64,000 bases of DNA, from contig MHAY01000037.1 in NCBI GenBank assembly GCA_001804705.1, positions 29,576-93,575 of the forward strand. Reading direction: 5' to 3'. The stretch comes from Ignavibacteria bacterium RIFOXYC2_FULL_35_21. GTDB taxonomy: Bacteria > Bacteroidota > Ignavibacteria > Kapaibacteriales > UBA2268. Positions within the stretch are counted from its first letter, which is position 1. Every line of letters starts with the position of its first letter. Position numbers and translations under genes: made by a program. Below, piece by piece: positions 51,101-58,403 of the stretch. The notes under the pieces are model-generated. The model was not told the DNA's origin and did no database searches. It saw nothing but the letters and a program-made list of their open reading frames with translations.

Positions 51101-51457
51101 GAATTAGGAAGTATCCGCAGAGGCGAAGCCGGCAACGTCGAAGTGTTCGGAACCAGGGGCAATGCAATAAAGGTACTCAGGAGCGACAACCTGGCAGGCA
51201 ATTACAGCCTTATTAGCTCTCCGAACCCGGTTGAAAGCAATTCAATCATTACTTACGTCGTTGGCGATAAAGAACTCGTAAACATCAAATTGTATGATGC
51301 AATCGGAAACGAAGTGATGGCACTTGTCAATAACCAGGTGAAATCGGGCGAACAAACAATATCGTTTGATTCGTCGAAGCTGACTGTCGGAAGATACATC
51401 TGCAAGATGACAGCAGGAAGCCATACGGAAGTATTGTCAATAACCGTTATTAAGTAA
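48119..51457 (+). CDS. Large secreted T9SS protein with twin WNLLSLPV-type domains
   Basis: A 1112-residue exported protein. Seen: signal peptide (1-33); a long unassigned beta-rich part (about 40-700) rich in Tyr, Trp and Pro; two copies of a repeat found in many Bacteroidota surface proteins, GWNLLSLPV ... LKPGIGYFIKYSD (about 728-785) and GWNTIGGLS ... MEPGLGYWMKSD (about 805-880); and a sorting domain (SSPNPVESNSIITYVV ... LTVGRYICKMTAG) ending SITVIK. GGGGG about 6 nt before the ATG is a good ribosome binding site. No enzyme motif. It is followed by a strong terminator, which probably ends the main cargo transcript. Confidence 0.8.
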   Translation: MKKYLLQLRGYRIFLSMLLLIGILIVDAGNVWSQQPTKPRPPVLSLTASRNDYSRDWYPDGRIWLPVGETSLPREFLMPVFIENQWHHYTGPGSKALYVPEPIYSFDFKILYDSLAITPMGIVKHHPFPDTTDNRVVREDNAGDEYFYEPYASKFMITWDVFKAPYYQMNLDPNVPSQVRGRGHGIRIAGISSTPLAVTDTINEQFVVLFYVRFRINQFVNAFLKEVGYTPIYISSRYPDKEGNMHVDSINFNHWPINIDAPFKEYRNYSEYPYVATDYPDPGDANVLGGMENSILSNWVTEGILPGMIYLRMFDNLPRFGYRLERGVGSSPAILPIFNEYWVMQDPITVDSGKVVRDANGNNIVVGSRQFELLNTVEMTRMNNVYLESDQPWLLIRIHSQRGKYTPDRDSTKAYVKWLDEIMGCSSPSDCWLDQMLIATTMDPDVFVELKCDPARIEDSPYGDYGGEKAGVYEGHITISSSDAEISPVRLKITFINFRDAFEPPLYEENGLYTDPHAGITLDIKQHNQSDPRRTRIVFGTGHRASNAVDSVFGEKEATHTLGNYSSGSGLFEARWFLPDPNERQLFAPEGFGDFFPNDEIQQTGVIRTNLGGPIVTYDTIPNTGSRDIRDIHDTSESIIYFCRYVNQYPITIEWDLQEFPEDAILFLTDTLNGTIFPSVNMREATYLGGTRYSYYIDDPAVSSFKIEYTLPKIIEYVDPYGNPIIKKGWNLLSLPVRPRNAKWYVFYPRAMSTPFFFFPQGGYYPGEDLKPGIGYFIKYSDSVDKTFRGVIMKRITSDGFDDAFADKISIYPGWNTIGGLSYPMNVRNIDFDQHEHYPGEVPDKIYVRKFGIWAFDNVHGYYDVNIMEPGLGYWMKSDKHGYLKLISSYAKDIVDESNSKVDLLSRSVRIDLRDNARHEGKLYLTSDKDADISLYELPPAPPAELFDVRYDNNMYINNTNESVITLQGVTYPMSINMDYADANYTFIDAASNEELGSIRRGEAGNVEVFGTRGNAIKVLRSDNLAGNYSLISSPNPVESNSIITYVVGDKELVNIKLYDAIGNEVMALVNNQVKSGEQTISFDSSKLTVGRYICKMTAGSHTEVLSITVIK

Positions 51458-51493
51458 TAGAGATTAGTTAATAACAGATTATAGTAATTATAA

Positions 51494-51528
51494 ATGGGCG
51501 GCATTTAATATGTTGCCCATTTTTTTTT
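51494..51528 (+). terminator. Intrinsic terminator of the cargo operon
   Basis: ATGGGCGGCA pairs with TGTTGCCCAT (51494-51520, G-U pairs included, 7-nt loop) and is followed by eight T residues. It lies 37 bp after the stop of the 1112-residue gene. Confidence 0.85.
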
Positions 51529-51616
51529 ATTACCGGTTATAACATTTGTAAAATAAAAATTATGTTTAGACATCTTTATTAATTATTATTTTTATAATTT
51601 ATTAATAATCATCAAA

Positions 51617-52405
51617 ATGATAAAAATATTACTCATTGTAACAACTCTGTTTATAAACTCATTGATGGTTTTCGCTAATACCCGTATCGAGGTTCCTGTC
51701 GAATTATCGGATGAACTCGGTTCGAATTATACATTGGTGTTTGGTGTTGATTCATCAGCCACAGACACATGGGATTCATTATTAGGAGAAAATAATTTTG
51801 GAAGATGGCCACCACCTGCGGGACAGTTCCATGCTTCATTTGAAATTTTTGATTCTATAAGGTTACAGGAATTGGTATGGACCTATAAGGATTTCAGGCC
51901 GATTATAGATTCACCTCATTTCTATGTCCGATATTCAATTAAAGTGTATAGGGGTGATGGAGAACTGCTGATTTTTACATGGAATACAATGCCTCAGTAT
52001 ATTGATTCTGCAAAAATAACGGACAGGGATGAAGAACTCGACTTAGTGGATTTTAATTTATCGGGAACAAAGAAAAGCGATACCGCCAGAAACAGGTATT
52101 GGAATGAATATTATGTGAAGGTTTGGTATAGCAATCCTCTTGCTAATATTGTATATGAGGATGATAATGACAATTCTGTTTTTTCTGTTTATCCGATACC
52201 AACAGACGGAGACAAAGTATATGTAAAAGCAAAGTCACCAGGGTTTTCCTATAAAATATTTACTGAGACAGGAATTGAATTAATTGCGGGAAAGTCGGAA
52301 ACTGACAAGACTGAGTTCAATATTACAGACTTGACAAAAGGGATATATTTTATTGTCTTAAATTCCGGTGGCGGGCAATATGTTAAGAAACTGGTAAGAT
52401 TGTAA
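51617..52405 (+). CDS. Secreted protein with T9SS sorting domain
   Basis: A 262-residue exported protein. Seen: signal peptide (1-20, MVFANT); a compact beta-rich domain (about 22-170) including GVDSSATDTWDSLLGE and LLIFTWNTMPQYI, a pattern I have seen only in uncharacterised Bacteroidota/Chlorobiota T9SS proteins; and a sorting domain (FSVYPIPTDGDKVYVK ... TKGIYFIVLNSG) ending KKLVRL. It follows the operon terminator, so it has its own promoter or depends on read-through. The GT2 gene starts 34 bp downstream. Confidence 0.75.
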   Translation: MIKILLIVTTLFINSLMVFANTRIEVPVELSDELGSNYTLVFGVDSSATDTWDSLLGENNFGRWPPPAGQFHASFEIFDSIRLQELVWTYKDFRPIIDSPHFYVRYSIKVYRGDGELLIFTWNTMPQYIDSAKITDRDEELDLVDFNLSGTKKSDTARNRYWNEYYVKVWYSNPLANIVYEDDNDNSVFSVYPIPTDGDKVYVKAKSPGFSYKIFTETGIELIAGKSETDKTEFNITDLTKGIYFIVLNSGGGQYVKKLVRL

Positions 52406-52439
52406 ACTCAGGTAATTTTTTAATAATTGTGAAGAGAAT

Positions 52440-53474
52440 ATGACTCAAGAGCTTGTTAATGCAGAAGGACAAAAGAAAGAAAAAAATAATAAAAATGCCA
52501 GATTTGTCAGGAAACCGCATCAGGACAATCAGGCAAGAAGAGATTCGCCTTTTATATCGGTTGTTATTCCGTTGTTAAATGAAGAAGAATCCTTACCGGA
52601 ACTAGCTTTACATCTTGAAAATGAACTTAAAAAAGCATCACACAACAGGTACGAGGTTATTTTTGTAGATGATGGTTCGACCGATGATTCATTTTCCGTG
52701 ATAAGGAGTATAAACCAAAGGAACAGGCGCTTCAAAGCAATCCGGTTCAGGCGAAATTATGGCAAGTCAGCCGCACTTTCAGCGGGTTTTAATGCAGCAC
52801 AAGGTTTGATTGTGATTACAATGGATGCGGATTTGCAGGATGACCCGGCAGAAATTCAAAACCTTGTAAAAAAAATCAAAGAGGGGTATGACCTGGTTAC
52901 CGGGTGGAAGAAAAAAAGGCATGACCCGCTAACGAAAAAAATACCATCAAAGTTCTTTAATTTTATTACGTCAATCGCAAGCGGTGTAAAGCTGCATGAT
53001 TTTAATAGTGGATTAAAAGCCTATAAGAGGGTTGTAGTGAGGAATTTACAGGTATATGGAGAGATGCATAGGTATCTGCCAGCACTGGCACACTGGCAGG
53101 GTTTTAAGGTTACAGAGATTCCTGTTACTCATCACGCAAGGCGTTACGGCAAAACAAAATTCGGTTTATCGAGGTTTATCAAAGGTTTTCTTGATTTATT
53201 GACCGTACTGTTTACGACAAGGTATTTCAAAAGGCCGCTTCATTTTTTCGGAACATTGGGAACTTTGTTTGCATTGTCCGGGTTTGGAATTGATTTGTGG
53301 CTGACAATAGAGTGGTTTATGAAAAAGACAGCACTAAGCAACAGGCCGCTTGCCTTGCTGGGTATAGCTCTAATCATAGTTGGCGTCCAATTGATTTCAA
53401 TGGGATTGTTGGGGGAAATGATAACAAAAAATTCACTTGAAAAGGCAAATTATCAAATATCAGAACGTTTATAA
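52440..53474 (+). CDS. GT2 glycosyltransferase (polyprenyl-phosphate sugar synthase type)
   Basis: A 344-residue family 2 glycosyltransferase. Seen: VVIPLLNEEESLPEL, VIFVDDGSTDDS (nucleotide-binding Asp pair), RNYGKSAALSAGF, MDADLQDDP (DXD-like metal motif) and RRYGKTKFGLSR, then two C-terminal membrane spans (about 268-290, 302-325). This is the DPM1/GtrB/ArnC layout: a cytoplasmic catalytic domain that loads a sugar from a nucleotide donor onto polyprenyl phosphate. It could supply the two GT-C enzymes in this window (inference). A basic, Asn/Lys-rich 30-residue N-terminal extension precedes the domain. Confidence 0.88.
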   Translation: MTQELVNAEGQKKEKNNKNARFVRKPHQDNQARRDSPFISVVIPLLNEEESLPELALHLENELKKASHNRYEVIFVDDGSTDDSFSVIRSINQRNRRFKAIRFRRNYGKSAALSAGFNAAQGLIVITMDADLQDDPAEIQNLVKKIKEGYDLVTGWKKKRHDPLTKKIPSKFFNFITSIASGVKLHDFNSGLKAYKRVVVRNLQVYGEMHRYLPALAHWQGFKVTEIPVTHHARRYGKTKFGLSRFIKGFLDLLTVLFTTRYFKRPLHFFGTLGTLFALSGFGIDLWLTIEWFMKKTALSNRPLALLGIALIIVGVQLISMGLLGEMITKNSLEKANYQISERL

Positions 53475-53490
53475 ATTTGGGATGTATTAA

Positions 53491-54264
53491 ATGAGGCATA
53501 TTGAATTGCGAATTTATAGGAAAGCGATTATTGTAATATTATTAATGATGACTTTGTCAGGAAGTATGTATGCACAATTCGTGAAAGGTTTTTCCGTTGG
53601 CTGGGGAATGAAAACCACCGAACTGATAGGTAACAATCCTGCTTCTAAGCCATTTTCCGAAAGCGACCCTAATAAACCGCCATTGTTCGGAGGAGGTTTC
53701 GATGGTCCCCAGGCGGGGATGGAGTTGTTATTTGAATTTCCCGTTGGTGAAAATAATGATTTTGTTATACCATTAGGTATTGATTATACTTTTTATCGCG
53801 GTTTGCAGCGCATACCCCAGACATATTATGTGCTTCAGGACCTGGAGAACAGTATAGATGTATCTTCTTTATCACTAGGCCTGAATTATGCAGTTAAGAA
53901 GTATAGTATTGCCAATGCAAAAATTTACGTCGGAATAGAAGCAAAAACATCCTTTATTGGAAAAAATGTGTTTACGATTGAGACGAATTATCATGATTTG
54001 GATTCCGTAGAAATATTGAAATCGTCAATGAAAGAATCCTGTGTCAGGCTTGGAGCCTCTCTAAAATTTGGATTGGAGGGAGAAATTGCCCAGAATTGGT
54101 ACGTGAATATCCATGGGACATTAGGTATTTTAAATTTAGTTGGCAGAAATGACACAAGAGGCGAATTGCTGACACCTTTTAAAAAGACGTCATTTTCATA
54201 TGAAAATCAGGAATCGTTAGTTTATACATTTCATTATGCTTTTTTAATCCAATACAGATTGTAG
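53491..54264 (+). CDS. Predicted outer-membrane beta-barrel protein
   Basis: A 257-residue exported protein of unassigned family. Seen: N-terminal signal region with a basic start and hydrophobic stretch (about 10-29, SMYAQF), then alternating amphipathic strands with aromatic ends (GMELLFEFPVG, FVIPLGIDYTFYRG, SLSLGLNYAVKKY, AKIYVGIEAKTSF, NWYVNIHGTLGIL) and a final FLIQYRL ending close to the aromatic/charged pattern of barrel proteins. Probably an 8-10-strand barrel. Lies 16 bp after the GT2 gene and 4 bp before the heptosyltransferase, in one operon. Confidence 0.7.
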   Translation: MRHIELRIYRKAIIVILLMMTLSGSMYAQFVKGFSVGWGMKTTELIGNNPASKPFSESDPNKPPLFGGGFDGPQAGMELLFEFPVGENNDFVIPLGIDYTFYRGLQRIPQTYYVLQDLENSIDVSSLSLGLNYAVKKYSIANAKIYVGIEAKTSFIGKNVFTIETNYHDLDSVEILKSSMKESCVRLGASLKFGLEGEIAQNWYVNIHGTLGILNLVGRNDTRGELLTPFKKTSFSYENQESLVYTFHYAFLIQYRL

Positions 54265-54268
54265 TTTA

Positions 54269-55351
54269 ATGAAAGAAAGTGATATTGCTTATTATCCGGA
54301 TTGCAGGCATTTTCGAGGCGACATCCCCTGTAAACCGCATAAGGAAACGGGTGTACATTGTGAAGCATGTCCCTATTATGATGCAGTGAAAGGTATAATT
54401 TTAATTATTAAACTTGGAGCTATCGGAGATGTTATAAGGACAACTCCACTCCTTCTCAGAATCAGGAAGGAATACCCTGATTATTCAGTGTGGTGGCTGA
54501 CATACAGCCCGGAAGTACTTCCTCAAAGTGAGATTGACAGTATATTGAATTTTAATTTAGAATCTATATTAATATTAGGTGCAACAGAATTCAGCAAGCT
54601 CATAAATCTCGATAAGGACCCTCAAGCTTGTGCATTAACTAAAATTTTATCTGCAAAAGAAAAGTTTGGTTTTACATTATCAGATAGCAAACCTGCACCT
54701 GTAAATACTAAAGCCGAACATAAGTTTCTCACCGGAATTTTCGATGATGTCAATAAAAATAATACAAAGACATATCTCGATGAAATATTTGAAATATGCG
54801 GTTGGTCATTCCAGAGTGAGGAATACCTGATTAATAAGGGTGGAGGCTGCAATTGGAGTATCAATTCAAATGGAAAAAAAATTGTCGGTTTGAACACAGG
54901 CTGCGGAGGCAGATGGATTACGAGGCTATGGAAGGAAGATAATTGGACAGCTCTCATTAATCTTCTTCAGGAGAAAGGGTATTATCCATTATTGCTGGGA
55001 GGAGAACAGGAGCATGAAAAGAACTTACGGCTTGCATCGGTTACCAATGCTTTATATTTAGGCCATTATCCACTTCAGAAATTCATATCTCTCGTTGACC
55101 AATGCGATATTGTGATTACAGCAGTAACCATGGCATTGCATATAGCTATTGCTTTGAAGAAACAAGTCATTCTATTCAACAATATATTTAACCCAAATGA
55201 ATTTGAAATGTATGGAAGGGGAGTTATAATTCAACCTGACAAGCCATGTACCTGCTTTTTTAGTCCTATTTGTAAGAATAAAGAATACTTTTGCATGGAC
55301 TACTTGTCACCCCAAAAAGTCCTTGAAGAAATTATCTCATTGAAGTATTGA
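54269..55351 (+). CDS. GT9 heptosyltransferase-like protein with N-terminal Cys motif
   Basis: A 360-residue glycosyltransferase family 9 protein, usually ADP-heptose:LPS heptosyltransferase in the cytoplasm. Seen: an N-terminal module of about 38 residues with four cysteines (C12, C21, C31, C34) and His, apparently a metal site; the GT-B fold begins at IILIIKLGAIGDVIRTTPLL (about 43-62); the second half has VGLNTGCGGRWITRLWKEDNW, PLLLGGEQEHEKN and DIVITAVTMALHIAIALKKQVI, the donor-binding part. C-terminal CTCFFSPICKNKEYFC adds more cysteines. Acts in lipopolysaccharide or other glycan assembly. Ends in TGA. Confidence 0.85.
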   Translation: MKESDIAYYPDCRHFRGDIPCKPHKETGVHCEACPYYDAVKGIILIIKLGAIGDVIRTTPLLLRIRKEYPDYSVWWLTYSPEVLPQSEIDSILNFNLESILILGATEFSKLINLDKDPQACALTKILSAKEKFGFTLSDSKPAPVNTKAEHKFLTGIFDDVNKNNTKTYLDEIFEICGWSFQSEEYLINKGGGCNWSINSNGKKIVGLNTGCGGRWITRLWKEDNWTALINLLQEKGYYPLLLGGEQEHEKNLRLASVTNALYLGHYPLQKFISLVDQCDIVITAVTMALHIAIALKKQVILFNNIFNPNEFEMYGRGVIIQPDKPCTCFFSPICKNKEYFCMDYLSPQKVLEEIISLKY

Positions 55352-55387
55352 TATTAGTATCAATTATCTAATCAATAATCTATATAT

Positions 55388-56800
55388 ATGAAAAATACTA
55401 TTGATAAGGAAATAGAACTTCAAATTGAATCAATTGGATTCGAAGGTATTTCGATTGCCCGAAAGGATGGACTGGTCTATATTGTTAAAGGGGGAATTCC
55501 CGGTGAAAAGGTGATTGCAGTTGAGAAGAGACGTAAAAGAAGATATACCGAAGCAAGTGTAAAAGAGATAATTGAAGCTTCGGAATACAGGGTTGAACCT
55601 GTATGCAGGTACTTTGGCGTTTGCGGAGGATGCTCATGGCAGAATCTTCATTATGAGCAACAGCTATATTGGAAGAGGCAGCATATCGTTGATTCTTTCC
55701 GGCATATTGCAAAGATGGTACCCGGTGAAATTCCCGGCACAATTCCTTCGCCACTGATTTACAATTATCGGAATAAGATGGAATTTTCTTTTGACACTTC
55801 CCGCTGGCTGACCGATGAAGAAATAAGTGCAGGGGAGGAAATAAGCTGCGAGTCATTTGCTCTTGGCTTGCATATACCCGGCAGATATGATAAGGTTCTC
55901 GATATTGAGGAATGTCACCTGGTAGATGATAAAGCAATACTAATACTTAATGATGCCAGGAACAAGGCTTTGGCAATGGGTTTACAGGCATTCAATGACA
56001 GGATACACCAGGGATTTTTGAAAAACCTTGTTTTCAGAAATGTCAGTTCCGGGATGACAATGGTTATTTTGATAACGACAGATTTTACAGATGATGCGGA
56101 CAAAGCATTCGTTGATTGGATGTTTAATGATTTAAGAAATAATCATAGCATTTCATCCATTGTTCATGCTGTAAATAATTCTGTCAATACTGTGGCAACA
56201 GGTGAAATCAAAAGAATTGAAGGCGAGGGATATCTTACTGAAGATGTTTACGGCGTTAAATTTAAAATATCGCCATTTTCTTTTTTCCAGACAAATAGCG
56301 AACAATTGCCGAGGTTTATGGATTCGATAATAGAGTTAGCAGAATTTAAGTATAGTGATATAGTGTGGGACTTGTTCTGCGGTACAGGTGCAATTTCGCT
56401 GTTGACTTCAGGATGTGTAAAGTCAGTTATTGGATTTGAAGTATCAGAAAACTCTATTAAAGATGCCATAGAAAATGCAAAACTTAATAAAATTGTAAAT
56501 GTAGAATTCAGGTGTGCCGACCTAAATTCAAAGAATGTAAGCAAAGAGTTTGAAAATATACCCCAGTGCGATGTCATGGTGATTGACCCGCCAAGAGCAG
56601 GTATGCACAAAAATTTAATTGAAACAATACTTAACATTGCACCCGGCAGAATCGTGTATGTTAGTTGTAATCCTGCTACTCAGGCACGTGATTGCGGTTT
56701 GCTCTCAGAAAAATATCTAATCTCGAAAATCCAGCCTGTTGATATGTTTCCCCATACTTACCATATTGAATCTATTGCCCAACTAAATAAAAAATCCTAA
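55388..56800 (+). CDS. 23S rRNA (uracil-5-)-methyltransferase, RlmD/RumA type
   Basis: A 470-residue SAM-dependent RNA m5U methyltransferase. Seen: N-terminal TRAM domain (about 5-60); 4Fe-4S ligands C73, C79, C82 (CRYFGVCGGCSWQ) and a fourth Cys near 175 (EECHLVDD); SAM motif DLFCGTGAISLL; and the catalytic region VMVIDPPRAGMHKNL ... IVYVSCNPATQARD with the nucleophile Cys. Length normal. Which uridine it methylates (RlmD or RlmCD type, or a tRNA) cannot be decided from sequence alone. It follows the GT9 gene by 36 bp. Confidence 0.92.
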   Translation: MKNTIDKEIELQIESIGFEGISIARKDGLVYIVKGGIPGEKVIAVEKRRKRRYTEASVKEIIEASEYRVEPVCRYFGVCGGCSWQNLHYEQQLYWKRQHIVDSFRHIAKMVPGEIPGTIPSPLIYNYRNKMEFSFDTSRWLTDEEISAGEEISCESFALGLHIPGRYDKVLDIEECHLVDDKAILILNDARNKALAMGLQAFNDRIHQGFLKNLVFRNVSSGMTMVILITTDFTDDADKAFVDWMFNDLRNNHSISSIVHAVNNSVNTVATGEIKRIEGEGYLTEDVYGVKFKISPFSFFQTNSEQLPRFMDSIIELAEFKYSDIVWDLFCGTGAISLLTSGCVKSVIGFEVSENSIKDAIENAKLNKIVNVEFRCADLNSKNVSKEFENIPQCDVMVIDPPRAGMHKNLIETILNIAPGRIVYVSCNPATQARDCGLLSEKYLISKIQPVDMFPHTYHIESIAQLNKKS

Positions 56801-56930
56801 CAACAAATGATTACAAACAAGTAAATAATTTTGCAGAAAAAAATGTTCTTGTTAATTTGAATTATTAGATAATTCTAATAATTTATTTAGTTTATTATAA
56901 TTATATTTTTAATATTATATAGGGGGAGGT

Positions 56931-57638
56931 ATGAGATTATTTTTTTCTGTTATTGTTGTCTGGATGATTTTTATTAATACGTGCATTGCTGACCATCGTT
57001 CGTATGTGTGGACTTATGAATATCAAATCATGGATACCGGTAAAGCTGAATTCGAACAGTACACAACGTTTTCAACACCGAATATTGACAGTTTTAAAAC
57101 AATGGGTTCTACCGAACTTAACTTCGAGTTGGAAGTCGGGATGACTGAACGATTTGATTTTTCAGTTTATCAGGTTTTCAGTCAATCGGCAGGTGGGCCG
57201 CTGATGTATTCAGGTTTCAAGCTAAGAGGGAGGTATAAGTTTTTTGAAAAAGACGAATTTATCTTAGACCCTTTGCTTTATGTAGAGTATATTGGTAATC
57301 AAAGTTTTTCAAAACATGAGTTTGAAACGAAATTGATTTTAGGCAAAGATTTTGGTGATTTCAATATTTCGTTCAATCCCTACTTTGAACTTGCCTACGA
57401 AGATGAAGGATGGGAGTTTGTACCAAAGTATGCTGTTGGAGTAAGTTACCATCCATCGAAATTAATATCTGCCGGATTAGAAGCAAAAGGAGACAAAACT
57501 GGTAATTACATCGGTCCCACAATATCACACGGAACACCGGGTTTATGGGTTGCTTTGGGGCCTTTATTTAAAATTGGGAATGTCGGTGCCGGCAAACCGG
57601 AGTTTCAAATCAGAATGATTTTAGGTGTTGTGCTGTAA
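56931..57638 (+). CDS. Predicted envelope beta-barrel protein
   Basis: A 235-residue exported protein of unknown function. Seen: signal peptide (1-20, CIADH), then amphipathic strands (SYVWTYEYQIMDTGKAEFEQYTTF in two strands, TERFDFSVYQVFSQ, GFKLRGRYKFF, FNISFNPYFELAYEDEG, FVPKYAVGVSYHPS) ending FQIRMILGVVL. The final hydrophobic strand suggests an outer-membrane barrel. GGGGGAGG directly before the ATG is a strong ribosome binding site, unusual for this window. Stand-alone gene. Confidence 0.7.
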   Translation: MRLFFSVIVVWMIFINTCIADHRSYVWTYEYQIMDTGKAEFEQYTTFSTPNIDSFKTMGSTELNFELEVGMTERFDFSVYQVFSQSAGGPLMYSGFKLRGRYKFFEKDEFILDPLLYVEYIGNQSFSKHEFETKLILGKDFGDFNISFNPYFELAYEDEGWEFVPKYAVGVSYHPSKLISAGLEAKGDKTGNYIGPTISHGTPGLWVALGPLFKIGNVGAGKPEFQIRMILGVVL

Positions 57639-57716
57639 CTTTTATGTATGGTTGGGAAATACCTCGCACATAAGTTTGAGGTTATTTATCCCACAACTTG
57701 GAAGTAGGATTATAAG

Positions 57717-58028
57717 TTATTTTTTTCCTTTATCTAATCTCATCAAATCCTGCTGGGCGCGTGAGCGGATTGTATCCATCATAATTAGAAATTCCTTTGG
57801 GTCTTGTGTGTAGTATTTCCAGTCTTCAAAAAAAGTCTGTTCTGTATATTGATTTTTCTTGTATGCTTTTTTCACTTCGGTATTGGCAACCGATGTGTCC
57901 TGATACCTTTCGCGTGCAATTAGGATATCTTTGTAGGTTCGGATAAATCTTTCCCTGTCGTCATCGGAATGGGAGCAGGCGATGAAAAGCATAAATACCG
58001 AGCAAAATAATAGAGAGAATTTTGACAT
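57717..58028 (-). CDS. Small lipoprotein
   Basis: A 103-residue protein. Seen: lipoprotein signal peptide MSKFSLLFCSVFMLFIAC with the lipobox Cys at residue 18, then a short helical, highly charged mature part (DDDRERFIRTYKDILIARER, TQDPKEFLIMMDTIRSRAQQDLMRL). This shape, a small helical lipoprotein, resembles DUF4296-like proteins of Bacteroidota but I am not sure. Convergent with the previous gene. Confidence 0.7.
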   Translation of the reverse strand: MSKFSLLFCSVFMLFIACSHSDDDRERFIRTYKDILIARERYQDTSVANTEVKKAYKKNQYTEQTFFEDWKYYTQDPKEFLIMMDTIRSRAQQDLMRLDKGKK

Positions 58029-58123
58029 ATAGGTTATCCTTTTTTTTTAAATTTTTATTTGTGCAAATATACTGCAATCGTTTTTTAGAAAAAAGGAAAT
58101 AGGAGTTTTGAGTTTTGAGTTTT

Positions 58124-58281
58124 GGGTGTTGGGTGATTCTTTAGTGTCAGGAGTAACTCCTGCCACGGTTGTAATAGGGTGTTGGGTGATTCTTTAGTGT
58201 CAGGAGTAAGTCCTGATACGGTTATAATAGGGTGTTGGGTGATTCTTTTGTGTCAGGGGTAAGTCCTGCCACAGTTGTTTA
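58124..58281. repeat. 53-bp tandem repeat, three units
   Basis: GGGTGTTGGGTGATTC recurs at 58124, 58177 and 58230, a 53-bp period. Each unit carries an imperfect TGTCAGGAGT-type palindrome (58147, 58199, 58252) related to the ones at 3154 and 63277. Units differ at a few bases, some of which disturb pairing. Preceded by GTTTTGA heptamers (58100-58123) and followed by a CCCCCTTT/AAAGGGGG repeat hairpin at 58289-58319. Confidence 0.85.
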
Positions 58282-58347
58282 AAAGGAAACCCCCTAAATC
58301 CCCCTTTGAAAAAGGGGGAGTTTATCTTGATAACTCTACAAGATATG

Positions 58348-58382
58348 AAAAAAAAAGCCGGAGCGGAAAGACCGCCCCGGCT
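58348..58382 (-). terminator. Intrinsic terminator of the 1546-residue gene
   Basis: AGCCGG and GCGG pair with CCGC and CCGGCT (58356-58382) with one bulged base on each side and a 5-nt loop. On the minus strand seven to eight T residues follow. It lies 22 bp beyond the stop codon. Confidence 0.85.
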
Positions 58383-58403
58383 ATAATAAAATCAATCAGC
58401 TTA

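Noticed and set aside
58124..58281. A CRISPR-like repeat array
   Set aside because: The 53-bp units are continuous tandem copies without variable spacers.
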